Below, piece by piece: positions 32,991-43,841 of a stretch of 64,000 nt of DNA. Position 1 is the first letter of the stretch; each line of letters opens with the position of its first letter. Source of the DNA: Chloranthus sessilifolius (taxonomy: Eukaryota; Streptophyta; Magnoliopsida; Chloranthales; Chloranthaceae); the NCBI GenBank assembly GCA_021018995.1, contig CM037596.1:69295367-69359366 (forward strand). The letters run 5' to 3'. A program made the translations under genes and the position numbers. Under the pieces are notes generated by a model. The model was not told the origin of the DNA. It made no database searches and saw only the letters and a list, made by a program, of their open reading frames with translations.

Positions 32991-33712
32991 TGGTATACAA
33001 CTGTACAATATGTTTTTATTCTGTAGTTTTTGCATAGCTTTCTTTTTCTCTATTTTTCGTCATGTTTTTTTTTTTTTTCTCTCTTCGAGAAGTTTAAATA
33101 TGTGAAAAATTAATTCGCAACGTAAAAATTGTCTTTTCGCAAAGTTTACTCTGCTTTTCGAAAAGGATCTGGATCTGTAACGAACTGCTCGAAAGCAATG
33201 ATGTGCTTTTCGAAAAGTTGTTTCTGAAGCTATTTGCTTTTCGAAAAGTTATTTCTGAAGCTATTTGCTTTTCGAATAGTTGTTTCTGAAGCTATTTGCC
33301 TTTCGAATGGTACTGATGCCATTCTCTTTTGTAAAAAGGACTGTTTTGAACTTTTCGAAAACTTAAAAAATTACTTTGCGAAAATAATTTTGAATATATT
33401 TAACCCTTTCGAAGGATAGGTTTCAGTTTCAAAAAGCCCTCCAGAGCGTCTTCTTTCACAGAAAACCCATTTCGTTTCCATCCTTGCGCCCTTTCCAAGT
33501 TCAGCCTCAATTTGCTTCATATTTGTTCAACGGATTAAGCTTGAAGGGGGGGACTTTTTGCTTCTGATTCTAGCGGATTTCATCAAGCGGACATCAAGTT
33601 CAATTAAAACCCTAGATTTTGGTATTTCTCTGTGCATTTCCTCTATTTCTGTTTTGCTAAGTTAGAAATTGATATCAGCTTTCATTTTGGGAGATTCAAA
33701 GAAAGATTTTAA
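32991..33712 (+). promoter_or_regulatory. A spacer between integrase and ORF3, with TTCGAAAAG array
   Basis: Noncoding. From about 33110 to 33420 it carries at least eight TTCGAAAAG-type motifs, the same variant as the A LTR, including a regular 31-bp tandem repeat at 33205-33311. No convincing TATA box is seen before the ORF3 start at 33713. Confidence 0.65.
33205..33311 (+). repeat. 31-bp tandem repeat containing TTTTCGAAAAG
   Basis: Units start at 33205, 33236, 33267 and 33298, the last partial. Each has the palindromic CTTTTCGAAAAG (or GAATAG) followed by GTTTCTGAAGCTATTT. This is the only part of the array with regular spacing. Confidence 0.9.
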
Positions 33713-36223
33713 ATGGGGAAAGCTGAAAAATCACTGGCTGCCATGTTCCCCAAATCTTCTGCTAAGAAAATTATCAAACCAACCCCAAAAGGAAAAACCA
33801 AAACCTCAGCCAAAAGGAAACTATCAATGGATAAAGCTGATAGGATTGAGAAAGGGAAGAAGGTTAGACATGAGTAACCCATCCCAACAGCTGCAACTAG
33901 TCCTGAGCCTGAGCTTCCTCCTCTGCCTATGCATTTGGTACTGCCAAATCCATTCATTGAAGCTCAGAAGCTGATTCCTGAGCTTATTGTTGATGAGAAC
34001 TTTTTCTCCAACAAACTGGAATTTCAGCTATCTTTAAAATACATGCGGGATGCCTCACTGAGCAATATCCTTACCCCTCTGTCAGAGAAAATTTATCCGT
34101 GAATGGTGAGATTATGGTACCAAAACTTGGGAAAAGTGACAGAAAAGGATGCTGATGTCCCTACTCTGGTTATTTTTATTGATGATTGTGATCTAACTGT
34201 CACATATGAAGACATTGGGAATGCTTTGGGGATACCTTTTCAATATGAGCCTGCTAGTCCATTGGCTGCACCAGAAGCAGCCTCTTTCAGAGAAATGGTT
34301 GCACATTTAACCCAAGGGATAGTTGGAACTGGACAATCCATAATGAGGAGAGACTTAGCACCTCAATTTTTACTGATGGATTCAATTTTGAGGGGATGTT
34401 TTTATGTCACGGGGCACAACCAGGAAAGAAGGACACCAATTTTAGAAGCTCTCTTTTATTTTTCTAAGGGGCAATTTTTCAATGCCCTTATGTTAATTTT
34501 TGAAGCCATGGCTGATATTAGTGCCAAGTTAAAAAAGGAGCAGAAATTAGCTGGAATCCCATTTGGTAGGCTGATCAAGCCCTACTAAGAGCTAAGTTTG
34601 ACATTGATGACCAGGAGCCATTTGAAGTTATATCTCCTCATACTTTTGGGAAAAAGGCTTAGACTACAAGCCAAGCAATGTTGAACAGAATGAGAGAGGA
34701 AGGTGAGCCTGCACCTGCAGTTGCTACTGAGCCTGCACCTGCAGCTGCTATTGAATCTGCCGTACCAGAACATATCCCAACAGCTGACATTGAACAAGCT
34801 GTCCTTCCTGTGGTGACCAGCTCTTCAGCTGCACCCATTCTTGAAGAAGTTGTCCTTCATGTGGTGACCAGCTCTTCAGCTGCACCCATTCTTGAAGAAG
34901 TTGTCATTTTACCCTCCTCACCTAGCCCAGCTCTTCACCCTTCACCCATTCCCATAACCACCATTATCCCAATTGCAGACTCCCCCTCTACACCAACCGC
35001 TCCAGCCATACTCACACCACCAATTTCTCCCAACAATGCCCAAGACATGGCTACAGATTTTATTGAACAATCTCCTAGCACTCCTCTTCTCCAAAGCTTC
35101 TTAGATTCACCTGCTCATTCAGCTCATACACCTGAAGTAACTCATACCCTTGAACCTGATATTTTCACTACAGAGGCTTATTCATCATTGATGGGGTCTA
35201 TTTTTGAAAACATTGGGCTTGAATTTGTACCTATACATGCCCCTCCTCATTTCACTCATTTGGCTACTTCACCTTTTACAACCATTTCACCCATTGCACC
35301 TCAACCATCTACTTCAGTTATGCCAGCCCCTACTGTACATACCACACCCATACCTGAGTCAATTAGCCAAATACTTACCTTTCTCCAATCCATTCAAGCA
35401 CAACTACAGATTAACACAGACAATCAGTCTGTGACAAATGCCCTTCTCCTAACCTTAGCCTCCTCATCCCACACAACTACCTTTTCCACTGTACCTGCTG
35501 TTGATAGCCATGCTACCCAAACCGACCCTAAGGTAGTATTTGTTGATCCACCCACCATCACCACTACTAGCCATGCTACCCAAACAGAACCTGAGGTAGC
35601 TCTTGTTGAGTCCCCTTCACCTCTCCTCACTTTCTCTGATCAAGCCAATCAGACAGACCCTGAAATTATTCTGTTGGATTCCTCTTCTCCCATTCCCACT
35701 GCTGGGATACCTTTGGTCCCCTACCACTCCATTCCCATTCCCAGATTTGCTGCCCTCAAAAAGGCTATGGAAGAGAACCCATATATTCGTCGTGATGTCA
35801 TAAAAGGGTTAGCTGATTTGCAAGCTTACATTAGAACCCCTTATGAGAACCAAATTCGGAAATTAGAGTTGTTCATGAAATTTGAGAGAGAGAAAATGCA
35901 GGACTTCTTTGGGTCAAACTTTTCAGATGGTTAGGAGTGAGCAGCACAAGGTGACCATGTTGCAAGCACAGCTTGAACAGGAAAAACTGAGGACTACTAG
36001 ACTTGGAAAGTGCATTGGCCTCACCAAAAAGATCAAATCAGAGGATTACACTGAGCTGCAAAACACAATCCAGGAGAAGGCTAAATCGAGTTCAGACTCC
36101 ACTACTGACTCTAGTTACCTCAAGGACTCCGATTCGATCCCATTGAACCAACTTATGATACAGATTTTGACCCCAGTTATTAGATCACATTGTACTTATC
36201 TGTGTTATGAGTTTGTAATATAA
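33713..36223 (+). pseudogene. A ORF3 (plant transposon domain, Pro-rich linker, TQT repeats, coiled coil)
   Basis: ATG at 33713 (MGKAEKSLAAMFPK) followed by a Lys-rich NLS-like stretch (KPTPKGKTKTSAKRK). Stops occur at about 33875 and 34100. The domain at 34103-34588 (IFIDDCDLTVTYEDIGNALG, AHLTQGIVGTGQSIMRRDL, YFSKGQFFNAL) matches the domain known in databases as putative plant transposon protein. A frameshift near 34582 leads to the frame 34678-35934: a Pro/Ser/Thr-rich linker with a 51-bp repeat, three TQT-like motifs and NPYIRRDVIKGLADLQ. A last frame change near 35900 precedes a coiled coil (QLEQEKLRTTR). No signal peptide or membrane segment. Function unknown. Confidence 0.75.
34801..34902 (+). 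repeat. 51-bp in-frame duplication in A ORF3
   Basis: Two near-identical 51-bp units (34801-34851 and 34852-34902), coding for VLPVVTSSSAAPILEEV and VLHVVTSSSAAPILEEV. The length is a multiple of three, so the frame is kept. Confidence 0.9.
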
Positions 36224-36347
36224 AATTCTGATTTTTCTTGTGTTAATCACTAATTACTGTGCATTTCTGTTCTTTCTTCTTATCATTATGATTTAATTGA
36301 TTGTTTTCTTTTCTTTTTCTTTCAGACTCAAAGGGACCCCGCCACCA

Positions 36348-36367
36348 TAGCTTTGGGGGTGTGGCAG
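36348..36367 (+). promoter_or_regulatory. A internal polypurine-tract-like site
   Basis: TAGCTTTGGGGGTGTGGCAG, about 125 bp after the ORF3 end and 1.58 kb before the true tract. It differs from that tract by a few bases and keeps the GTGTGGCA neighbour seen in B. Confidence 0.7.
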
Positions 36368-37749
36368 AAATGTCAATAATTGAGTTAACATCAATGCAGC
36401 TTATGATCAGCAGAATTTTATTTTTGAAAATGAAGTAATTTCACACCTGTTGTTTTGAAAATGAGGAAGTTGAAATTTTGCTTTTAAAATTGATTGATTT
36501 CTAGTGTAATTCTAATACTTTCATGAAGTGAATGTCAGAAAATTTCCAAAAGAAAATTGATGTTGTAGTAAACCTAAAAAGAGAGAAAACAGTGATGATA
36601 TACTTCAGGAATTTGATAGAAAACCACACCCAGTGAGATTTGGGCCTGCAGAAATGTATTCTTTGGAGGTATGAATTGGCAATTTTTTCTGCTCTTGGGA
36701 TTGTTTGAACCTGCTTATTTTCACTAGAAGTTAGACATATTCAAATTGAAATAACTTGACAGCAATCATGATATTAAAGACATGATGTAAGGCCTCCTTT
36801 GGAGTTTTGAACTTCAAAAAGCCCCACCTTTTAAAGCGCCCTTGATACACACCATTTGAGCTTTATAAATCTAAGATTTCTTTGAAACCTCATCAAATAA
36901 CCTCATCAACCTCATTTAGCCTAACCTCACTCGAGAAGTCAAGATAAAGGAAGCTGAAGAAAGGAGAATTGAGTAACAGTTTGATAAAAGAAGAAGAATC
37001 ATAATTGAAGGCAATGATGTATCAGCAGAAGAAATGTGGCATTCCAGTCAATGTTACTTTGAAAAAAAAAAAAAAAAGGAGAAGGCATTTCATTGGAAGT
37101 TTGAAATAGAAAGAGAAAAAGATGGCCACTTTGGCTCTGAAAATTCAAAGAAGAAGATGAAATTGTGCTGAATTGAAGAAGGTGTGTCTATCACCTCCTT
37201 ACCTTGACTGACTTCTCAATTTTGAACTCCATTCCACCCCTTTATTCTTGATAAATGTCACCCATAAGCCACATTACAACCCAAGTAAAGTCCTTGCTGA
37301 TCAATGGTGGATTGAGCTGTCACATGGAGATAAGGATTTGTGTAATCTATGGTGAAAAGAGCAGTGAATTCAGAACTAAAGAGCAATGCCTACGCTCATG
37401 CTTACAGTCCTATTTGAGGGCTGTAACTGCTCTTGAGCCGTGTGAAATAGTACAACCCTCTTATTTGCATGATGAGTGAAAATCCTGGAGAGAGTTGGGT
37501 TTGAAATCAACTCATTGGGGTAACATCAAAACTGAATTCTCAAATAAAAGGCAAGCTTTTCATTAATTTTTCTTTTAGAAACTTTTTGACACAAATCAAG
37601 TGAATGGTAAAAGAGTTATAGCAGAATTTCAGTTTTGAACTGATGTTTTCGTGAAAATCCTCTTATAACTTGACTGATGTAGGTGTGAATAATCTGATTG
37701 GATGAAAATCTGTTTTAATAGAATTGCATTGATCTTAACTGATTTATTG

Positions 37750-37875
37750 GAGAAGTTTGTGGGTACCTTCACTGAAAACCCTCAGGAGACTTTACTCCTC
37801 CACTAGGGATCACCTAGGGGTTTAAAAAGCTTGTTGCATATGCTAAATGCAATCGTGCTCCCTACAAAAGTGGCT
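37750..37875 (+). other. A copy of the conserved block beside the polypurine tract
   Basis: GAGAAGTTTGTGGGTACC, CTCAGGAGACTTTACTCCTC, CACTAGGGATCACCTAGG, GCTCCCTACAAAAGTGGC; about 50 bp upstream of the polypurine tract. Same block as in B, C and E. Confidence 0.7.
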
Positions 37876-37923
37876 TTTTACTTTGTTTTTTAATTTTGTC
37901 TTTGCTCAGGGACTAGCAAAGCT

Positions 37924-37937
37924 TAGGTTTGGGGGTG
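37924..37937 (+). promoter_or_regulatory. A polypurine tract
   Basis: TAGGTTTGGGGGTG immediately before the 3' LTR start TGTTGAG. Confidence 0.88.
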
Positions 37938-39756
37938 TGTTGAGAACTGGAAAATACCATTTTCCACCCCTTAATCTGGGCCTTGATAGACCCTTGAGAG
38001 AACTAAATAAGTGTTTTAGGTGTTTATTTTATAGCTAACAATAAAGACAGGCTTAACCTCGAAAGTAGCTTAAAAGTGCCAAAAAGATGATGACCTATCT
38101 GGATCTGGAGGAAGGACAAAGGACAACCTCACGAGCTGTCAAAATACCTGAACTAAAGAGGCAAAGACCTGGTCTCAACCTAGAAAAGAAGTGTGGAGCA
38201 ATTCGAATAGAAGAATGCAACTCAGAAAGTGCTTTTCGAAAAGAACTCGAACATCGAAAAGAAGCTTAACTGCGAAAAGAACCAAAAGCTCCAGGCTTAG
38301 CTTTCGAAGAGCACCTGAACTCTTCGAAAGGATTTCTGACCTATTCAAAAAGAAGAGAACTCCTAATGTAACGCCAACTTTGCTAAAAGAGCTTGAGTTA
38401 CAAGAACTTGCTAAAAGTCCCAAACTATGCGAAATGGTATTCTGAAGATTCCTAGCATCTGTAAGGGTAATTCAGTAATCTTTTTCACGCGCCCCAATGC
38501 ATTTAAAAACCCAGGGACATTCTGGAAGATTCTGAGCATGAACCAAAGGCATATTCCACCCCATGTGAACACCCAAAGGAGAAATCACTTGGCGGGATCT
38601 TCTAGAAGCTCTAACAGATTTTCAAATTGCAGAACAGAATTGATGCTTCAGTCGCCTGATTGGCAGAACCAGATCGAGCAATTCTGATTGGCGTAACAGA
38701 TCCGATCCTTGTGCTCGACTCCCATTGGTTGATATGGATCTAACCAATCGATTGGTTGATGATCTCAAATGACTTAGGGAAAACTATAAATAGAAGAACC
38801 ATTTGCCCAATTTGGGTATCCAGATTTTGAGTTTCATTCCTATTCCCCATTTCCAAATCATTTGTCCAAACCCTTGTAATAGCCTAACTTTTACTTGCAA
38901 TTGAGAGTCGTGAGATACCTTCGTAATTCAAAAGAGAATTGTATTCAAGACTACAACCGAGAGTCGTTTAAGTCGTGCTCAGAATTGTAATGGTGAATTT
39001 GAAAAGGTTGTCAGAACCGTACATTCTCAATTGATTCATGTTAAGGGTTCCTCTCGATCTCTTATTGCACTAGACTCCTTTAGATTTACTATTTTTCATG
39101 CAATTTCCCTTGATTCATTAACCCTGTGGGAATTAGTGTTTGTAACCTAATCTCTCACAGCATTTGTAGTGATATTTCTTATTCTGAATTAAGGGTTTAG
39201 ATTAAAGACTATTGGATGGTCTGTGGCCATTGAAGTGGACAGACCATAGCCATAAGCCTAAATCTAATCCTTGAGTTAGATTTATTTCTCTTATATCTGT
39301 GCTTGTAGCCAGATGAAGATTGGATCATCTCTCATTTGATCTGCAGTCATTCTCATTCTGTTTCAAGGACCAAATCAAAGTTAGATATTATTTCTCCATT
39401 TTCATAAGTTTACATCAAAATCCCCCCAACTCAGATCTGGATCATTTAGTTTAACTTTTACTGTTATCATTTAGTTAATGTGACAAATTCAACCCCCCAT
39501 CTTATTTGCTTTGTAGATAGGATAAGAGGCCAGATCAGGTAGCCCAGATCTGGAGGTTTATCTTGCATTTTAAAATCAATTCCATGTGGACGATCTTTCA
39601 CTCACTTATATTTTAAAACTTGCTACAATTGGCCCTGATCTTGCAGGCTAATTGAGGTCTCTCTGTGCTGATATTTTCGTATTCTTTTAGTAAATTCATC
39701 TTCTGTAAGTCTGTTTTCAAAACACAAATAAATCATGCACACTAGACTCAGCAACA
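37938..39756 (+). mobile_element. A 3' LTR
   Basis: TGTTGAGAAC...CAGCAACA, 1819 bp. The motif array at 38205-38440 is shorter than in the 5' LTR, with several copies lost or shrunk. TATA box at 38785-38792 and hairpin block at 39215-39258. Between about 38620 and 39065 it differs from the 5' LTR by many small changes, nearly all at CTG sites (often CTG in one and TCG in the other, or loss of one or two bases), whereas the flanking sequence is almost identical. Confidence 0.95.
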
Positions 39757-39761
39757 GCAAC
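39757..39761. repeat. A target-site duplication, right copy
   Basis: GCAAC, identical to 25404-25408. Confidence 0.95.
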
Positions 39762-41153
39762 CGGCTGGCAGGACAACTTCCCCTCATCTCTCCTAGCCAA
39801 GGCATTTGAAATTATACTTATCTGCTCTTCCATTTCATGGATGCTCTGACTGTGAGAGCATCCAGTCTAAGCCAAGGACCTCAGGTTTTGCAATGAAGTC
39901 AAGACCTGGTCCTCGAAAGAAGTATTTCTGGGTTGAGATGGGGGTAAGACCAATTGATTTTATTGTTGATGGGGCTGCTGCTGGTGTTGGAAAATAGACC
40001 TAGGGGCATATCCCTGATTGAATTGCTGTTGTGGCCTTTGGGGCTGCATATAATTGTCTTGCCTCCACCTCAGATTTGGGTGGTCTCTCCATTTGTAACC
40101 AGCATTTTGGTGCTGGTATCCAAATGGTTGTCTGTTGTAGCCACCAGATTATTGCGGGCCAAAAGATTATGCAGCAGCAGCATGTTCCAATATCAATTCA
40201 GGATATTGCCCTACAGATGGACATTCCTCTACTGTGTGTTGTGGGGACTGGCATATCAGACATGCCTCCACCACTTAAGCAGCCCTTCTAGGTTGCATCA
40301 CAGTCAATAATTTGTCAAACTTCTCTGAGAGGTTTGCCATCTGCAGCTGCAGATCGTTATTCTCAGACACCTGACTAGTTCTTGTCAGGGATAGCTTTTG
40401 AAAAACATTTTTATTGATTACTTCAAACAATTCCCATGCCTCATCAGCAGTCTTGTGCATGTAGGTTCCACCACAAGAGGCATCAACCATATCTCTATTT
40501 TTCTCATCAATCCCATTGTAGAAGCTTTGTACAAGCGGCCAGTCTTGGATCTTGTGGTGGGGGCATTGTTTGAGCATTTCCTTAAACCTATCCCAGGCTT
40601 GATTAAAATCTCTGGCCATGGATTGGGCAAAAGCAAGAATTTCCTTCCTCAACTGGCTAGTTTTGGTCTCAGGGAAGAACTTTGTCAGGAACTTGGTCTG
40701 TAGGTCTTTCCACGAAGTGATGCCATTGTTGGAAAGAGTAGCCAACCAGGTACTAGCCCTATCCTTTAGAGAGAAGGGAAAGAGCCTGAGCCTAGTAGCC
40801 TCAAGTCCCAAACCAGCGATATTGAATGTGGTGCACAAGGCCAAGAACTGGTCAATGTGCTTGTAAGGGTCTTCCTTGCTAAGCCCATGGAAAGAGGGCA
40901 ACATTTGGATGATTGAAGTTTTAATTTCATAATTCCCTTGAACATCAGGGAATTGAATGCTAAATGGAGAGTTATAGTCATCCGGAGCATTCAACTCCTT
41001 GAGAGTTAAGGGTTGTTCTTCACCCATGGCTACTGTCTCAGATTCAATTGGAGGCTCTACTGTGGTGTGCCTATTCCTTCTAAGTCTTCTACCCCTTTCT
41101 AGCTCATGGTTGAAAGGCTCCAAAGTGGGACTAAGAGATCTCCTACCTAGCAT
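39762..41153 (-). pseudogene. B gag
   Basis: I take the start as the ATG at 41153 (MLGRRSLSPTLEPFN), by analogy with A and C, rather than the in-frame ATG at 41192. The gag domain follows: GLSKEDPYKHIDQF, LFPFSLKDRASTWL, AWDRFKEMLKQCPHH, LVQSFYNGIDEKNRDMVDAS. A stop at 40275 cuts the frame just before the zinc knuckle (CLICQSPQHTVEECP), which is still readable. Further stops follow. The sequence then runs to the A insertion at 39761 and continues as protease at 25408. Confidence 0.88.
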
Positions 41154-41486
41154 ACAAACACACCACCAGCAGGGACAACTCCTTCCAGGCACATTGCAAT
41201 TGACTCAAAGAATTTATCTAACAAATTTACAGCTATTTAAGAAAATATAAATTTACAACTATCCTAAATAACTGCTATGAAATTTTCAAAGAAACTAGAC
41301 TGAGTTTTAAAGGTTAGAGAATTGCAAACAGAGGTAGCTAATCTCCAAATGCTGTCCACTATCCTTCTCTGCTGCTGTCTAGATCTGCAAGAAAGATTCA
41401 AAATTACATCAGCAGTATCAATTATTCACAGCTACAAAGAATACTAAAAATATAAAAACTAAGGGTCTACTAATAGATCATCTTAT
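41154..41486 (-). other. B leader between primer site and gag
   Basis: Untranslated leader; no gene. It probably contains packaging signals, but none can be recognised. Confidence 0.5.
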
Positions 41487-41503
41487 CCCTGATAGCGGCG
41501 CCA
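41487..41503 (-). promoter_or_regulatory. B primer-binding site
   Basis: TGGCGCCGCTATCAGGG on the minus strand, six bases after the LTR end. It is like the A site but with CTATC in place of TTGCC. Confidence 0.85.
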
Positions 41504-41509
41504 AAAACT

Positions 41510-43836
41510 TGTTGCGATTCCCAGTGTGCTTACTTTATTTGTTGGTGGTAAAAGCAATTTAAAATCAAAGTAAAACAGGGGATGGAATCAGCACAACTGA
41601 GAAATCCTAGACCTACAAGATACAGGGTTCATTTGTAGCAAGTTTTGATAAGTAAGAGTTTGTCCCATAGGGAAAAGTGATCTACGGCTCCAAGGGAGCC
41701 ATCTCTAGTAGTCCCTCCAGATCTGACCATAGATCTGGCAGTCCTAAAAGGAAGGGAGTTTAGGGTCACTTATTCTAAATATCCTAAGGTAGCCTAATGA
41801 ATTAACTACAAAAAGGGTTGAAGATGGATGGAGTGTGGGAAAATAAATATAAAAGGGTGAGAAGTATGCTATTGGGTCTAGATCAGAGGAGTTTTGTAAC
41901 TCAGATTCAGATATGATGTTATAGAAATCCTGTCCAATGGCTACATTATCACCACTGAGGAGAAAAAATCTAACCCATCTCTGTGCCATGATCCAATCCC
42001 TTAAGGCTATAACCTGTCCACTCAAATGGTCACAGACTATCCCATAGGGTAACCACAGTCCAGAGATGGGTCAAAACAAGTTAATTATTGTAGGCACTAC
42101 TTCATCCAGGCTACAATCTCAAGAATCCATAGGGAACCTCAACCTCTAAAGCTCTATTTATGGGGCTAGGGCTGTATAGGACCATGTTAGCCCTGACACA
42201 TAGAACCAGCAAGGGATTGAGTACAACCTTCGATCTAGCTATCCATTGCTTGAGTGGGACTACAATGGTCCAGTCACAAGCCTACAATCTCCATAACCAG
42301 ATCAGATCTAACATCTGATGGCGGGTCTATACAAATATAGGGGAGTCTACCTCTGTACAATCTCCCACAAGGCTACAAGCACATGTGCAGAGAAAAAGAA
42401 TCCATCTTGGATCCTACGGATTGGCTTCACCTTAAGGCTATAGCCTGTCCACTTGAATGGTCACAGACTATCCCAGAGGCTATCCTCCTCATAGAGTCCA
42501 AAACATAATAGTAATATTGCTGCCACCACCATGGTCACAAGGCTACCAGCTCAGGCTCCCATGGGGATTTCAGATCTAGTGGGTCCTGTGGTGGGGCTAA
42601 GGCTGTATCGGACCATGATAGCCCAAACACACAGGTCACTTGGATCTGAATGGATCCTTAGAATCAGTCCTCCATTGCTTTGAATCACCGCCAAAGCAAT
42701 GGCGGATCTCAAGGCAGCAGCCTTGCACGGAGCAACTCGCAAACACACGAATCCCATAAAAGTACAACACCCAATCACAAATTTCATTAATCTAATCTCA
42801 ATAAACATACATAGGCATGGCCAGCAAGTGCTGGGCCATGGATAGAAAGAAAAAGAAAAAGGAAAACTACTTACAACTACAGAAGAACAAAAAAGAAAAA
42901 GGTCTCAGATCCCATATCAGGGATAAAGTCTGGACTCTTCTGGCCTCCCAAACCTAAACTAGGCTTTGGTTTATATAGCAGTGGTGTGGCGGCACATTAG
43001 GGTTAGTGCACGGAGATTTGAGCGTGGGAGTGCGTGCCCTAATCCTTAGAAATTTTCAGAAAGTCCTCTATTGAAGCGATGGAAGGTTAAAGTTCAGAGC
43101 TTCGCTAGGTAGCCATCGTTTCCCAGACTTGTCGCGTGGTAGCTCTGTTCTTCAGGTGGTTGACTTTAACTCTGAAGCTTCAGCTGTCGCGAGGTTGGTG
43201 TGCTCTCGCTGGATTGAGCTTCGCGAGGTTGGGTTGGAATAGCGCAGGAACTGCGCGAGCATCACTCTAATAGATCCTCGCGAGGCTTTAATAGTTTTTG
43301 AGCTGCGCGATAGTCCATTTCTTGATAGATCTTCGTGTGGATCCTCGCGATAGCTTTAAGGCATTTCTGAACTGTGCGACAACTCCTTTGATGCTTTGTA
43401 TCTCGCGGCAACTGGGCGGCAGCTGTGCGACAACTTTCCTGAAGCTCTCTTGAACTGCACGAGACTACGCGACCTTTAACTTCTGAACTTCGCGAGAGCT
43501 GTGCGACTCAAGGCTTCTGAAGCTCTTCTGTCACTCCACTGCGCGAGAACTTCTCGTGAAGTCTTGGGGAACGTAGCGAGGATTGCACGAAGCCTAAATT
43601 CCTGAATCCTTTAGAGCTTTGTCAGCTGCGCGAGGCTTACCTCAGGTCTGGATTCATGGCTCATTCTTCTGAGGGACTTCTGGTGCCAATCATGGGTTCC
43701 TTAACAGGATACCTAGCCTTATTGTACTGCTGTTTATTACCTACAAAAATAGCTTAACAAACATTTATTAAAGGGCTAAGGGTCTAATCACAGGTTAAGT
43801 TAAGGGATGAAAAGTGGTACTTTTCAGGTCTTAACA
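41510..43836 (-). mobile_element. B 5' LTR
   Basis: 2327 bp, same ends as the 3' LTR with small differences at the inner end (GCAACA versus GTAACA). It lacks the 93-bp duplication and has a deletion of about 85 bp near 43006 relative to the other copy. TATA box at 42970-42977; CGCGAG array at about 43075-43650; hairpin blocks at 42000-42046 and 42432-42476. Confidence 0.93.
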
Positions 43837-43841
43837 GGAGG
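43837..43841. repeat. B target-site duplication, right copy
   Basis: GGAGG, identical to 16033-16037. Confidence 0.9.

Larger units (their letters stand above)
36224..37923 (+). other. A 3' noncoding region
   Basis: No gene. Internal polypurine-like site at 36348-36367; purine-rich stretch near 37060-37080; conserved block at 37750-37875. It aligns in order with the C 3' noncoding region. Confidence 0.75.
25409..39756 (+). mobile_element. A: complete Athila-like element, 14.3 kb, innermost insertion
   Basis: Two LTRs (25409-27282 and 37938-39756) and a perfect GCAAC target duplication. It is inserted in B's gag-pol in the opposite orientation: the B reading runs from the ...SCQPVA side (39762) straight into NPKGQFLIEE (25408). 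Order: LTR, primer site, gag, protease, RT/RNase H, integrase, spacer with motif array, ORF3, 3' noncoding, polypurine tract, LTR. It is the youngest of the nest by position, yet every gene already has stops or frameshifts. Confidence 0.96.
16038..43836 (-). mobile_element. B: Athila-like element inserted in C ORF3, interrupted by A
   Basis: Bounded by LTRs 16038-18537 and 41510-43836 and by a perfect 5-bp target duplication (GGAGG). Without A it is about 13.4 kb. On the minus strand it reads LTR, tRNA-Asp-type primer site, gag, protease, RT/RNase H, integrase, spacer with motif array, a short ORF in the ORF3 place, 3' noncoding region, polypurine tract and LTR. All large frames carry lesions. 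Confidence 0.95.
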
